NCBI GenBank assembly: GCA_963804005.1 | Contig: CAWDOP010000013.1 | Span: forward strand, 1-64,000 | Length of the DNA: 64,000 nucleotides | Origin: JAGXRK01 sp963804005 | GTDB taxonomy: Bacteria > Bacteroidota > Ignavibacteria > Ignavibacteriales > Ignavibacteriaceae | Direction of reading: 5' to 3' | Shown here: piece by piece, positions 34,791 to 43,804 of the stretch | Layout of the letters: every line of letters starts with the position of its first letter | Position numbering within the stretch: position 1 is the first letter of the stretch | Notes under the pieces: generated by a model | What the model was told of the DNA's origin: nothing | Databases searched by the model: none | The model's input: only the letters and a program-made list of their open reading frames with translations | Program-made: the position numbers and the translations under genes

Positions 34791-36214
34791 TTATCTGTAT
34801 TCGGCAAGAATTTTACAAATTTCATCCTGAAATTGTCTTGCTTTTGAAGTCATGTTGACATGATTTTGGATTAGAATTGAGAATGCAATTTGATTACCAT
34901 TAGCAGCAGTTACATAACCGGATAGGGCATTAACACCACTAAGTGTTCCGGTTTTAGCCCGAACATTGTTAAACGCAGAAGAGTTTGTCATTCTTTTACC
35001 AAGAGTACCATCAATTCCTGCAATTGGGAGAGTTTCCCAAAGTCTGCTAAAAACCTCTGGTTCACTTTTGTAAATGTATTTGAGGAAATTTAATATTAAC
35101 TCTGCAGAAATTAAATTGTAATGCGATACACCTGAACCGTCTACAATTCTGAATTTTTCAGGATCATGACCGATTAAAGTAATCAAGTCATTTATTACTT
35201 TGATGCCGTTTTCAGAAGTTGCAGGGCGACCATATTTTTTTTCAGCTAGTGCATATAAAACCATCTCGGCACTCAAATTATTGCTGTTTTTGTTTACATT
35301 CGTCAATACCGTCATTAACGATGTTGTTATTGAGCCAAGATATTTATTAATAAAAGGTAATTTCGTTATGCCTATTTCACCTGTGAATGATATTCCATTT
35401 TGGTTTAAAGTCTCTTTAAATAATGTAAGAAAATATAATTCGGGATTTAAGACATTAACTTGTTTATCACCATTCTCATTATTTTCTTTTTCAAGACTAA
35501 CTTTACCTGATACAATAATTTCATTTTTCCTGTTAAACCAATTCCTGGTTGCATAGAAATCTTCTTCTTCTTTTTTAATACAGTAACTGTCTGATTATTT
35601 ACAGAAAAAAATTCGGAGTTTGGAGTTAAAATGATCTCTGCTTGCTGCCCTACATTTGCTCCATTAAGAGTAACACTTACAGCATTACCGTTAATATTAA
35701 GAGCACTTAGATAAGGTGCATCTGTGGAAGGATCGTCGTCCCACATCCAGCCGACACCCCAGTAAAGTGAATCCTTAAAAGAAAGGTCGGCATAAATATT
35801 TCCGACAATGGAATTAATATTTAAGGCTTTAAGGGCCAGTATAAAATTTGAAAGATCTTCGGTTCGAAATTCAGGATCACAGCCTCCTTCAATATAGAGA
35901 TTCCCAAATAAACTACTGCCAATAATTTCTCCGTCGTAATAAAGTGAAGTTAGAAATTGATAGTCAACTCCGAGTGTTAAAAGTCCTGCTATTGAAGTAA
36001 AAAGTTTCATATTTGATGCTGGATGCAAAAGCATTTTAGAATTAACACGATACAAATACTCATCCGCAGTAAGATCATATATATCTGTTGCAATTAACGA
36101 TGATTCAAAAAACTCATCCTTTAAAAGTTGATCTAATTTTTCTTTTAAGGTTTGCGACTGAGATACAGATAAGCTGTTTAATAAAAATAAAAAAATGAGG
36201 ATTTGTTTTATCAC
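34791..36214 (-). pseudogene. dacB: D-alanyl-D-alanine carboxypeptidase/endopeptidase (PBP4, S13), frame broken at a slippery A-run
   Basis: The first frame (36214 to 35447) gives a signal peptide and the S13 SxxK motif in LHPASNMKLFTS. The second frame, readable from about 35570 down to 34791, gives NKNSNNLSAEM (SxN motif) and VRAKTGTLSGVNALSGY (KTG motif). All three penicillin-binding motifs are therefore present, in order. The break is at 35570-35576 on the minus strand, A AAA AAG; reading in the -1 frame restores KKEEEDFYATRNWF with no loss. This is either one missing A in a homopolymer or a real -1 frameshift signal. The enzyme trims peptidoglycan cross-links in the periplasm. Confidence 0.87.
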
Positions 36215-36234
36215 TTTTGTCCTAAAATCATTTA

Positions 36235-37596
36235 TTAAAAATATTCTCTTATTCTAAATTCTGCGCCTATTTCTTCTTCAACAACTTTGCGCGCTCTTTC
36301 TATTTCAACTTCATCAATCGTTACAACACTCATCACTACTTTTTTAACATATGGTTTTGAAAGTTTCGCAAAGTTTATCATTTCAAAGAAATGTTTTTCA
36401 TCTAATCGCATAAGCTCTGCATACTGTTTAGAATCAAAGGTATTGAAACTAATAGAAACAACATCAATAAGATTTTTCATTTCTGGTGTGATGTCGCGAT
36501 GGTTTATCAGATTTCCATGTCCATTTGTATTTAATCTTGTATTTCCACCTTTAGCTTTAACAAAGGCAGCAACTTCTTTAACAATTTCCCATCTGATGGT
36601 TGGCTCTCCATATCCGCAAAAGACTATCTCATCATATTTTTTCGGATCACCAATTTCTTTAATATAAACTTCTGAAGAAGGTTCTTCGGATTTTTTCATT
36701 CCCAAATTATAACCGCTTATAAACGGAAAAGTTTTTCTTTTACAAAAGGTACAATCGGCGTTGCACCGATTTGTTACATTTATGTAAAGAGATTTACCAA
36801 GCGGATATGTATAACTGACTCCTGGTGTTTTACCAATTCCAAATAAACGAAAAGCATTGTATGAAGTTATTTTGGCAACTTCATCAACCGGCAGTTTATG
36901 AATTTCAGCAACTTTTTCAGCAACATATTTTACATAAGCAGGCTCATTTCTTTTACCGCGAAATGGTGAAGGGGTCATAAATGGTGCATCAGTTTCAAGA
37001 AGTAAATTTTCCAAACTGATTTTTTCAAGAACCGATCTTACATCACTTCTGTTTTTGAAGGTGATATTTCCTGTAAATGAAATAAAATGATTCATCTTAA
37101 TAAATTCAAATGCGTCATTTAGGGAAGCACTGAAACAATGAAACTGAGCTTTCAAACCTCTTCCGCAATAACTGCTGATGATATCCATCATATCTTTATC
37201 GGAATCACGATTATGCACAACAATCGGCAAATTTAATTCTAATGCAAGTTCAATCTGTGCTTTGAAAGAATGAATTTGTTTTTCCGGTGGTGAAAAATCA
37301 TAATAATAATCTAATCCTATTTCACCGATGGCTACAATTTTTTTGTGCTGAGCCAATTGATGAATCTGATCGATTAGCTCGTCATTCCAATCCTTAGTTT
37401 CGTGTGGATGAACGCCAACTGTACCGTAAACCATATCATATTTATTACATAGATCAATTACTTGTTTGGATGTCTCTATATCGGTTGCCGGTACGATAAT
37501 AAAATCTACACCGTTTTGTTTGGCGCGTTCAATAACTTCATCAATATCTTCAGTGAAGTTTGGATAGAATAAATGTGAATGAGTATCAATAAACAT
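36235..37596 (-). CDS. TatD-family metallohydrolase fused to a radical SAM domain
   Basis: A 453-residue two-domain protein. Residues 1-255 are a TatD deoxyribonuclease domain: DTHSHLF (His metal ligands), GVHPHE, GEIGLDYYYDFSP, VVHNRD, FHCFS and ETDAPFMTP. Residues about 265-453 form a short radical SAM domain with the cluster triad in RCNADCTFCKRK (Cys278, Cys282, Cys285), VFCGYGEPTIRWE (GEP motif) and LNTNGHGN. The radical SAM part matches the class usually encoded as a separate TatD-linked radical SAM protein. Here it is a single chain with no break in frame. Its substrate is unknown. The ATG lies 29 bases after purM's stop codon. Confidence 0.9.
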   Translation of the reverse strand: MFIDTHSHLFYPNFTEDIDEVIERAKQNGVDFIIVPATDIETSKQVIDLCNKYDMVYGTVGVHPHETKDWNDELIDQIHQLAQHKKIVAIGEIGLDYYYDFSPPEKQIHSFKAQIELALELNLPIVVHNRDSDKDMMDIISSYCGRGLKAQFHCFSASLNDAFEFIKMNHFISFTGNITFKNRSDVRSVLEKISLENLLLETDAPFMTPSPFRGKRNEPAYVKYVAEKVAEIHKLPVDEVAKITSYNAFRLFGIGKTPGVSYTYPLGKSLYINVTNRCNADCTFCKRKTFPFISGYNLGMKKSEEPSSEVYIKEIGDPKKYDEIVFCGYGEPTIRWEIVKEVAAFVKAKGGNTRLNTNGHGNLINHRDITPEMKNLIDVVSISFNTFDSKQYAELMRLDEKHFFEMINFAKLSKPYVKKVVMSVVTIDEVEIERARKVVEEEIGAEFRIREYF

Positions 37597-37625
37597 AACT
37601 TAAACTAAATTACTTCTCCGATTAA

Positions 37626-38600
37626 TCAAACATGTTCTTTATTATCATGAATTAGCTGAAAAGCATGTGATTCATCTTCTTTTGAAACTATTGCAATCAG
37701 ACCAATGCCAAGATTAAAAACTTTTCTCATCTCTTCAACTGAAATATTTCCCGTATTCTGGATGAGTTTAAATATTGACGGGAATTCCCAATTTCCCCAA
37801 TGAACAAGCAAATCCAATCCTTTGGGAATTATTCTCATAGTATTGCCGACAATTCCACCGCCGGTAATATGCGAGAAACCTTTTACATTAACATTTTCGT
37901 TTAGCTTTGTAATTATGTTCAAATAAGACTTATGAATTTTAAGAAGTTCATCACTAAGAGAGGATCCTAATTCATCAATATGCTGATCGAGTTTGAATTT
38001 TGATAAGAGAACTTTTCTTGCAAGCGAATATCCATTTGTATGAAGACCGTTAGACGGAAAACCTAAAAGAATATCACCTTTTTTGATTTTACTTCCGTCA
38101 ATAATTTTTTCTTTTTCTACTATCCCAACAATAGTTCCGGACATATCGTAATCACCTGTTTGATATAATCCCGGCATTTCGGCAGTTTCACCTCCAATAA
38201 GCGCGCAATTATTTTCTTTACAAGCGACAGAAAAACCTTTAATAACTTCTGCAGCAACTTCTGGATCAAGTTTTCCCGTTGCGAAATAATCCAAAAAGAA
38301 AAGAGGTTTTGCGCCGCAGACTGCAATATCATTCACACAATGATTGACCAAATCCTGACCAATTGTAACATGCCTGTTGGCTTCAACAGCAATTTTTAAT
38401 TTTGTTCCTACACCATCAACACTTGAAACTAAAACGGGTTTTTTATAGCTCTGGAGATCCAACTCATAGAAAGCGCCAAAAAGTCCGATGTCTGTCAGTA
38501 CTTGCTTATTAAAAGTCGATTTGGCATAGCCCTTAATTTTCTCAATGGTTTTCTCTCCGGCGTCTAAATTTACCCCGGAAGATTTGTAAGTTTCTTCCAC
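37626..38600 (-). CDS. purM: Phosphoribosylformylglycinamidine cyclo-ligase (AIR synthase), probable premature stop
   Basis: PurM converts FGAM to AIR with ATP in purine synthesis. The 324-residue product shows VLVSSVDGVGTKLKIA, HCVNDIAVCGAKPLFFLDYFATG, GGETAEMPG, GFPSNGLHTNGYSL and HITGGGIVGN. It ends KEHV at a TGA (37628-37626). Reading on, the same frame gives LIGEVI and then TAG at 37605. PurM proteins normally end in an IGE(I/V) segment, so a Trp codon (TGG) was probably expected at the TGA. The last 7 residues are likely missing only on paper. TGA is used as a normal stop by other genes here, so recoding to Trp is unlikely. Minus strand, followed by the TatD fusion. Confidence 0.92.
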   Translation of the reverse strand: MEETYKSSGVNLDAGEKTIEKIKGYAKSTFNKQVLTDIGLFGAFYELDLQSYKKPVLVSSVDGVGTKLKIAVEANRHVTIGQDLVNHCVNDIAVCGAKPLFFLDYFATGKLDPEVAAEVIKGFSVACKENNCALIGGETAEMPGLYQTGDYDMSGTIVGIVEKEKIIDGSKIKKGDILLGFPSNGLHTNGYSLARKVLLSKFKLDQHIDELGSSLSDELLKIHKSYLNIITKLNENVNVKGFSHITGGGIVGNTMRIIPKGLDLLVHWGNWEFPSIFKLIQNTGNISVEEMRKVFNLGIGLIAIVSKEDESHAFQLIHDNKEHV

Positions 38601-38774
38601 TTGTACTCCGACTATAATTAAAGAAAGTTCCCTTAATTTTTAACGAGAAATTAACATTATTAAATGTATTAACAAAAAAGATTAAGTGTAAATCATTCAC
38701 AATACTAATATTTAACTCGTACATTTCCTTTAAATGTTTTCGTGCCGGTTTCGGCAAAGTTTTTGAATAATTGA

Positions 38775-38782
38775 TATATTTG
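38775..38782 (+). promoter_or_regulatory. Candidate -7 element for the hrcA operon
   Basis: TATATTTG is an exact TAnnTTTG match, 34 bases before the hrcA ATG. No clear TTG sits at the proper upstream distance, so the promoter is only half supported. No inverted repeat of the HrcA operator (CIRCE) type is visible between here and the start. Confidence 0.4.
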
Positions 38783-38816
38783 CACTCCAAATTTTAGTTA
38801 GTTTAGTAACGTTAAT

Positions 38817-39857
38817 ATGTTAGAACAAAAATTAAACGAACGAGAAAAGAGCATTCTTAGATCAATAGTGCAGCAATTTATTCTTACTGCTTCACCTGTT
38901 GGATCGAAATATATCGTAAAAAAATATGATATCGGCTTTTCACCAGCTACGGTTAGAAATATTATGTCCGATCTGGAAGAATCCGGCTTTATAGATCATC
39001 CGCATACTTCTGCAGGAAGAGTTCCAACAGATAAAGGATATAGGTTTTACGTTGATTCACTTATGGATATTCCAACTCTGAATCAGGCTGAAAAAGGAAT
39101 TATTAACAAAAGCTTTAAAGTTGAGATTGACGACACTGATGATCTGCTTAAGATTGCTACAAAACTAATGAGCCAGATTACAAAGCAAATTGCTTGCGTT
39201 ACATATCCAAAATTGGATCGTGGAATACTTCAGAAAATTCAATTAGTTAGTCTTTCTTCAACTAAATTATTAATTGTTTTAAGCATTAAGTCGGGACTAG
39301 TAAAAACTATTACACTTGAAATTAAAAGTGAAGTGAAGGAATCGCAGCTTAATTATGTTGAATATTTATTAAATGAAAGATTAGGCGGATTAGCTTTAGA
39401 TGAGATACGGAAAACATTCAAGGAAAGATTTAGTGATGTAGGTGATTCAGATAAATCGATAATAAGAATTTTTGTTGATTCGGTGGATAAGATTTTTGTT
39501 GATACAAAAACCGAAGATCGTGTTTTTGTAACAGGTGCTAAAAATGTAATTTATCAACCTGAATTTGAGGATCCCGAAAAATTTCAAAGTGTTATAGAAC
39601 TGATTGAAGATAAAGATATCATCATTCATATTATGGAGAAGAAAGAAAAAGGTTCGGATGATATTTTTATTTCTATTGGCAAGGAAAATAAAGATCTAAA
39701 ACTTGAAGAATATAGTCTGATAACAAAAGAATATAATTACGGCGAAACTTCCGGTACTCTTGGAATAATCGGTCCGAAAAGGATGGAGTATTCCAAAGTT
39801 GTGGCAATAGTAGATTATATTGCTAAAATGTTATCTAAAGTTCTAAAAACCGGTTAA
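38817..39857 (+). CDS. hrcA: Heat-inducible transcription repressor HrcA
   Basis: A 346-residue HrcA. The N-terminal winged helix has the family start LNEREKSILRSIVQQFILTASPVGSKYI and FSPATVRNIMSDLEESGFIDHPHTSAGRVPTDKGYRFYVD. The GAF-like dimerisation domain follows, ending YGETSGTLGIIGPKRMEYSKVVAIVDYIA. HrcA represses chaperone genes at CIRCE sites and is released under heat stress. None is evident at its own promoter, so its targets may be elsewhere (dnaK and groESL are not in the window). First in the order hrcA-grpE-dnaJ. Confidence 0.95.
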   Translation: MLEQKLNEREKSILRSIVQQFILTASPVGSKYIVKKYDIGFSPATVRNIMSDLEESGFIDHPHTSAGRVPTDKGYRFYVDSLMDIPTLNQAEKGIINKSFKVEIDDTDDLLKIATKLMSQITKQIACVTYPKLDRGILQKIQLVSLSSTKLLIVLSIKSGLVKTITLEIKSEVKESQLNYVEYLLNERLGGLALDEIRKTFKERFSDVGDSDKSIIRIFVDSVDKIFVDTKTEDRVFVTGAKNVIYQPEFEDPEKFQSVIELIEDKDIIIHIMEKKEKGSDDIFISIGKENKDLKLEEYSLITKEYNYGETSGTLGIIGPKRMEYSKVVAIVDYIAKMLSKVLKTG

Positions 39858-39886
39858 ATAATAATTGCAGGAGTTAAATAGTCACA

Positions 39887-40468
39887 ATGAGTAAAGAAAA
39901 GAAGAATGAAAATAAAAACGAAAACGAAGAGGAATTAAAATTGAATGTTGAAGAAGAAAATCAAACCGAAGAAGCACCTCTAACCGATCAGCAATCGGAT
40001 GAAAGAATTAAAGAATTAGAAATACAAGCAAGCGAGTGGCAAGATAAGTTTTTAAGAAAAGTTGCTGAGTTTGAGAACTATAAGCGAAGAACTGAGAACG
40101 ATCAGTTAAATCTAATTAAATACGCTGCCGAGTCTTTTGTAATAAAACTTTTAGACGTAGTCGATGATTTTGAAAGATCGCTTGTCCACATTCAGGATGC
40201 TAAAGATACTTCCACAATAGAAGAAGGAATTAAACTTGTCTATAACAAACTATTGAAAACGCTTGAAGAGCAGGGAGTAAAAAAAATAGAATCAGTTGGT
40301 CAGCCATTTGATGTTAATTTTCACGAAGCTGTGATGCAAATGCAAAATGATTCTGTTCCTCCTCATACAATTCTCGACGAAATTCAAAGCGGATATGTTT
40401 ATAAAGACAGAGTAATCAGGCATTCTAAAGTAATTGTTAGTGATGAATCTAGCGGCGAGAAGGAATAA
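39887..40468 (+). CDS. grpE: Nucleotide exchange factor GrpE
   Basis: A 193-residue DnaK co-chaperone that releases ADP. After a 50-residue acidic, low-complexity N-terminus comes a coiled coil (WQDKFLRKVAEFENYKRRTENDQ). The C-terminal beta-wing contains LLKTLEEQGVKKIESVGQPFDVNFHEAVMQ and ends GYVYKDRVIRHSKVIVSD. Sits between hrcA and dnaJ with 29- and 8-base gaps, in one operon. Confidence 0.95.
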   Translation: MSKEKKNENKNENEEELKLNVEEENQTEEAPLTDQQSDERIKELEIQASEWQDKFLRKVAEFENYKRRTENDQLNLIKYAAESFVIKLLDVVDDFERSLVHIQDAKDTSTIEEGIKLVYNKLLKTLEEQGVKKIESVGQPFDVNFHEAVMQMQNDSVPPHTILDEIQSGYVYKDRVIRHSKVIVSDESSGEKE

Positions 40469-40476
40469 TATTAACT

Positions 40477-41625
40477 ATGGCAAAGAGAGATTATTACGAA
40501 ATTCTTGGTGTATCTAAAAATGCAACAAAGGAAGAATTAAAAAAAGCTTACCGGAAACAAGCTATGCAATATCATCCGGACAGAAACCCCAATGATAAAA
40601 GTGCAGAAGAAAAATTTAAAGAGGCAGCCGAAGCTTATGAAATCTTAAATGATGATAATAAACGTGCAAGGTATGATAGATTTGGCCACGAAGGTGTGAG
40701 AGGAAGCGGCTTTGGGTCGCCTGGATTTTCAGATATTAACGATATCTTTTCTCATTTCTCAGACATTTTTGGCGGCGGTTCTATTTTCGATGAATTCTTT
40801 GGAACTTCATCGAGATCCAGAGGAAGAAGAAGAGGAACAGGCAGTCCCGGAACTGATTTAAGAGTAACATTAAAACTTACTCTTGAAGAAATTGCAACTG
40901 GAGTAACTAAAAAAATTAAAATTAAAAAACTACTTAAATGCGATCAGTGCAGCGGAAGCGGTGCTGCTGATAGTTCAGCTAAAAAAACTTGTCCTGTTTG
41001 TCAGGGTTCCGGTGAAATAAGAAGTGTTTCTAGATCTGTATTTGGTCAGTTCGTAAACATAGCTGCTTGTAGCAATTGCGATGGAGAAGGAGAAGTTATA
41101 GATACTCCTTGCAGAAAATGTTCAGGTGACGGCAGATTTCAGAATGAAGTTACGGTGAAGATAGATGTACCAGCAGGTGTTCATGAAGGAAGTTATATGT
41201 CTTTACGCGGTGAAGGAAATTCAGGAAAAAGAGGAGGATCACCCGGTGATATCATGGTTGTGTTTAAAGAACAAGAGCATGAATACTTTATTCGCGAGGA
41301 TAACGATATAATTTATAATCTGTTTATTAGTTTTCCTGAAGCTGTTCTTGGTGCCGAGGTTGATGTGCCAACTTTGAATGGTAAAGCGAGATTAAAAATT
41401 GATCCCGGAACACCTAACGCTAAATTGTTGAAGATGACAAGCAAAGGTATAAAACACTTAAACCACGCTGGTTACGGCGATCAAATTGTAAAAATAAATA
41501 TTGATGTCCCGAAAAAATTAACTTCTAAAGAAAAAGAGTTACTTAAAGAGTTAATGGAGCAACCCAACTTTAAAGGCGAGGTTAAAGATCAGGAGAAAGG
41601 TTTCTTTAAAAGATTCGTCTTATAA
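40477..41625 (+). CDS. dnaJ: Chaperone protein DnaJ
   Basis: A 382-residue full-length type I J protein. The J domain (1-70) holds the HPD motif (MQYHPDRNP). A Gly/Phe-rich region follows (GSGFGSPGFSDINDIFSHFSDIFGGG). The zinc domain has four CxxCxGxG repeats: CDQCSGSG, CPVCQGSG, CSNCDGEG and CRKCSGDG. C-terminal substrate-binding domains close the protein. It stimulates DnaK ATPase and hands over substrates. No dnaK follows. Confidence 0.97.
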   Translation: MAKRDYYEILGVSKNATKEELKKAYRKQAMQYHPDRNPNDKSAEEKFKEAAEAYEILNDDNKRARYDRFGHEGVRGSGFGSPGFSDINDIFSHFSDIFGGGSIFDEFFGTSSRSRGRRRGTGSPGTDLRVTLKLTLEEIATGVTKKIKIKKLLKCDQCSGSGAADSSAKKTCPVCQGSGEIRSVSRSVFGQFVNIAACSNCDGEGEVIDTPCRKCSGDGRFQNEVTVKIDVPAGVHEGSYMSLRGEGNSGKRGGSPGDIMVVFKEQEHEYFIREDNDIIYNLFISFPEAVLGAEVDVPTLNGKARLKIDPGTPNAKLLKMTSKGIKHLNHAGYGDQIVKINIDVPKKLTSKEKELLKELMEQPNFKGEVKDQEKGFFKRFVL

Positions 41626-41756
41626 ATTTTTTCCGATTTATTTTGGATAAGAATTGTTTTTTTAATTGAAATAAATTCAGAGTGTGTTATCTTAGTATTA
41701 GAAAAGTTCGAATGATTAATTAACTATTTCTAAACTATTTTTTATTGGCGGGGGTA

Positions 41757-42257
41757 ATGTTAGACGGGCTCTCAAAAAAAATAGGTTTTACTAATACGGA
41801 ACTAAAAGTAGTTCTTTTTCTTACTTTTACTTTTGTAGCAGGATTTACTTATAAAAATTTTTTCAAGGAAAAACCTGTACAAATTGATTCCGAATCTTTC
41901 GATTATTCAGTTCAGGACTCCCTTTTTTATAATCCTCCGGGTGAAAATTCGGTAGATTCATTAAAAATGAACTTGCTGAAAGAGGTTGATTATAAGCAAG
42001 AAGTTTTGGATTTTAACAATCGTAGTTTTAAGAAATCTACAAAAAAAACTTTACCTGCAGAAAACAGTATAAATCTTAATTCTGCGAGATTAGAAGATTT
42101 AATGAAACTACCAGGAATTGGCGAGAAAACAGCTCAGAGCATTTTAGACCTTAGAACTAAAATGGGTAAGTTTAAAAAGGTTGATGATCTCCTTAAAGTT
42201 AAGGGGATAGGTGATACAAAATTAAATAATATAAAAAAGTATATTTTCATCGAGTAA
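41757..42257 (+). CDS. Membrane-anchored helix-hairpin-helix (ComEA-like) protein
   Basis: About 166 residues. An N-terminal membrane anchor (VVLFLTFTFVAGFTYKNFF) is followed by a Ser/Asp-rich spacer. The C-terminal ComEA-type double HhH motif is INLNSARLEDLMKLPGIGEK then TAQSILDLRTKMGKF..VDDLLKVKGIG. ComEA proteins bind incoming DNA in the periplasm during transformation; orientation here is compatible with that. The ATG at 41757 is chosen over an in-frame TTG at 41745, although GCGGGGG sits close in front. Neighbours include PilM/DUF3822-like and pseudopilin-like proteins, supporting an envelope or competence role. Confidence 0.78.
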   Translation: MLDGLSKKIGFTNTELKVVLFLTFTFVAGFTYKNFFKEKPVQIDSESFDYSVQDSLFYNPPGENSVDSLKMNLLKEVDYKQEVLDFNNRSFKKSTKKTLPAENSINLNSARLEDLMKLPGIGEKTAQSILDLRTKMGKFKKVDDLLKVKGIGDTKLNNIKKYIFIE

Positions 42258-42283
42258 AGACTTTTAATTCTTCCGGAGGAAAA

Positions 42284-42844
42284 ATGAATTATAAATCCAA
42301 TCAAGACCCCTGGTATGTTCATGCGGGGCTTTATACAGTTGTTGTAATATTAGTGCTTATTCTTATTAAGGTTGCTATTATTGATCCGAGTGATATTGTT
42401 GAAAAAGAAAAATACAACAGAACGGAAACACGTTTAAGAATGACAAATCTTAAAGAAGCTCAAATCCTTTGGGAGAAAAAGTATGGCCGATTTACAGATA
42501 ATCTTGATGAACTTATTAAGTTTTTAGATTCTCCCTATGTTGATAGTGTGCGTAACTCGTTTGATTCGTTAACTTTAAGATCGGCAGATTCGTTTGTTAA
42601 ATTAACGCACGGTGAATTCACACCTGAAAGTTTATTTGTCTCAGCTAAATCCCAACAACGATTTATTATTTCTGTTGATACTACAATGTCGATAGATACA
42701 GTTGTTACAACAAGAGGAAGATTTTTAAGAGTAGATTCTACTTTGAAAATCGGTACAAGATATTTGATTGAAGATCCTGATGGTTACGGTACAATTGGCA
42801 GCATTGAAAGCGATGCGCTAAAAAATACTGTTTCCTGGGAATAA
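42284..42844 (+). CDS. Single-pass membrane protein with pseudopilin-like N-terminus
   Basis: A 186-residue protein I cannot assign firmly. A transmembrane helix occupies about residues 13-32 (HAGLYTVVVILVLILIKVAI). A helix follows with the pattern LRMTNLKEAQILWEKKYGRFTDNLDELIKFL. This matches the 'LK.A...Y....G.YP..l..L' layout of type II secretion pseudopilins, but there is no prepilin-peptidase site before the helix. The C-terminal half is beta-rich and ends GYGTIGSIESD. A good SD (CGGAGGAA) precedes the ATG. The genes around it are ComEA-like and PilM/DUF3822-like. Confidence 0.6.
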   Translation: MNYKSNQDPWYVHAGLYTVVVILVLILIKVAIIDPSDIVEKEKYNRTETRLRMTNLKEAQILWEKKYGRFTDNLDELIKFLDSPYVDSVRNSFDSLTLRSADSFVKLTHGEFTPESLFVSAKSQQRFIISVDTTMSIDTVVTTRGRFLRVDSTLKIGTRYLIEDPDGYGTIGSIESDALKNTVSWE

Positions 42845-42858
42845 TTGTTAATGATATA

Positions 42859-43785
42859 ATGACCGGATTTGAAAATCATGCGGGATTCAATATTTCAAGT
42901 TCTAAACTTCAGGTTGTAGAAGTTATTTATGAAGGTGAACAGTTTAAGCTAGTTAATATAGATGAAGCTTACTTTAACGACCCGATAGATCTTGAAAAAG
43001 ATAAGGATACTAAAATAAGCGCCCTACTTCAGGGCGCTTTTGATGAATTACTAATAAAAAAATCTCTCAAAGCAACTTCAATTTCATTTACACTCCCTTT
43101 CGAGCTTTTCCATATAACGCAAGTGCCCTACGATAATACATTATTATATCAGGATATGATTGAACAATTCAGATGGGAATTTTCAGTTCTGTATCCTTAC
43201 ATTTCAACTAAAAATCTTGTTATACAATATTTTGAAATTGAGAAGAATGCCTTTAATATTATGCCCTCTTCAATGGTGTTGGGAATTCAGAGAAAGTATT
43301 TGCAAATGCTGCACAGCTTCTGTGAAAAAAATAATTTAAAATTAAAGTTTATTGATAATTTGCACATAGCAGCAGAAAGAGCTTTATCAGTCTGCAATGC
43401 ACTTGTTTATAAAGGATTAACTCTAAGTATTTATTTCAACAACCGGTTTCTCTCAATTTTGTATGCATTTAATGGTAAGCCAATAAGCTTTAAAGTAATT
43501 CCACTTAGCGATGCAAGCGAGATAATAGAGCATCTGTTAAGGGAAACCAAACCATCTCCTTCACTAAGGGTTGATAGAAGCCAGATTGAAGCTGCTTTTA
43601 TTTGCGGTGATGAAATATCAGGCTCTGTGGTAGAAACTTTAAATAAAACACTCGGATTAAATTTTATTCTTTTCAATCCTTTCGACAAAATCAAACCCTC
43701 ACAAAATCTTTTTGATAATAAATTATATCTCGAAAAGTATAACTCCTTCTCATCTGCTGCCGGCATAGCATTCCGATTGGCTTAA
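42859..43785 (+). CDS. DUF3822/PilM-like actin-fold protein
   Basis: A 308-residue soluble protein. It starts AGFNISSSKLQVVEVIYEGEQFKLVNID, typical of the first strands of PilM/GspL-type actin-like folds. The centre has ISFTLPFELFHITQVPY and a second subdomain with KGLTLSIYFNNRFLSILYAF, and it ends SSAAGIAFRLA, matching the 'GlAlR' end of PilM. In Bacteroidota a DUF3822 gene commonly precedes rsmD and coaD, exactly this order, so that family is the best guess. A cytoplasmic scaffold role is inferred from fold. Function unproven. Confidence 0.65.
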   Translation: MTGFENHAGFNISSSKLQVVEVIYEGEQFKLVNIDEAYFNDPIDLEKDKDTKISALLQGAFDELLIKKSLKATSISFTLPFELFHITQVPYDNTLLYQDMIEQFRWEFSVLYPYISTKNLVIQYFEIEKNAFNIMPSSMVLGIQRKYLQMLHSFCEKNNLKLKFIDNLHIAAERALSVCNALVYKGLTLSIYFNNRFLSILYAFNGKPISFKVIPLSDASEIIEHLLRETKPSPSLRVDRSQIEAAFICGDEISGSVVETLNKTLGLNFILFNPFDKIKPSQNLFDNKLYLEKYNSFSSAAGIAFRLA

Positions 43786-43804
43786 TAAACCCGAGGAAAA
43801 TTTT

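Noticed and set aside
37605..38600. TGA decoded as tryptophan in this genome, from the purM tail
   Set aside because: Other genes such as icd end at TGA in the right place and conserved Trp positions elsewhere use TGG.
38640..38816. CIRCE operator upstream of hrcA
   Set aside because: I looked for TTAGCACTC-N9-GAGTGCTAA. Only a TTGCACTC half-site is present with no matching second arm.
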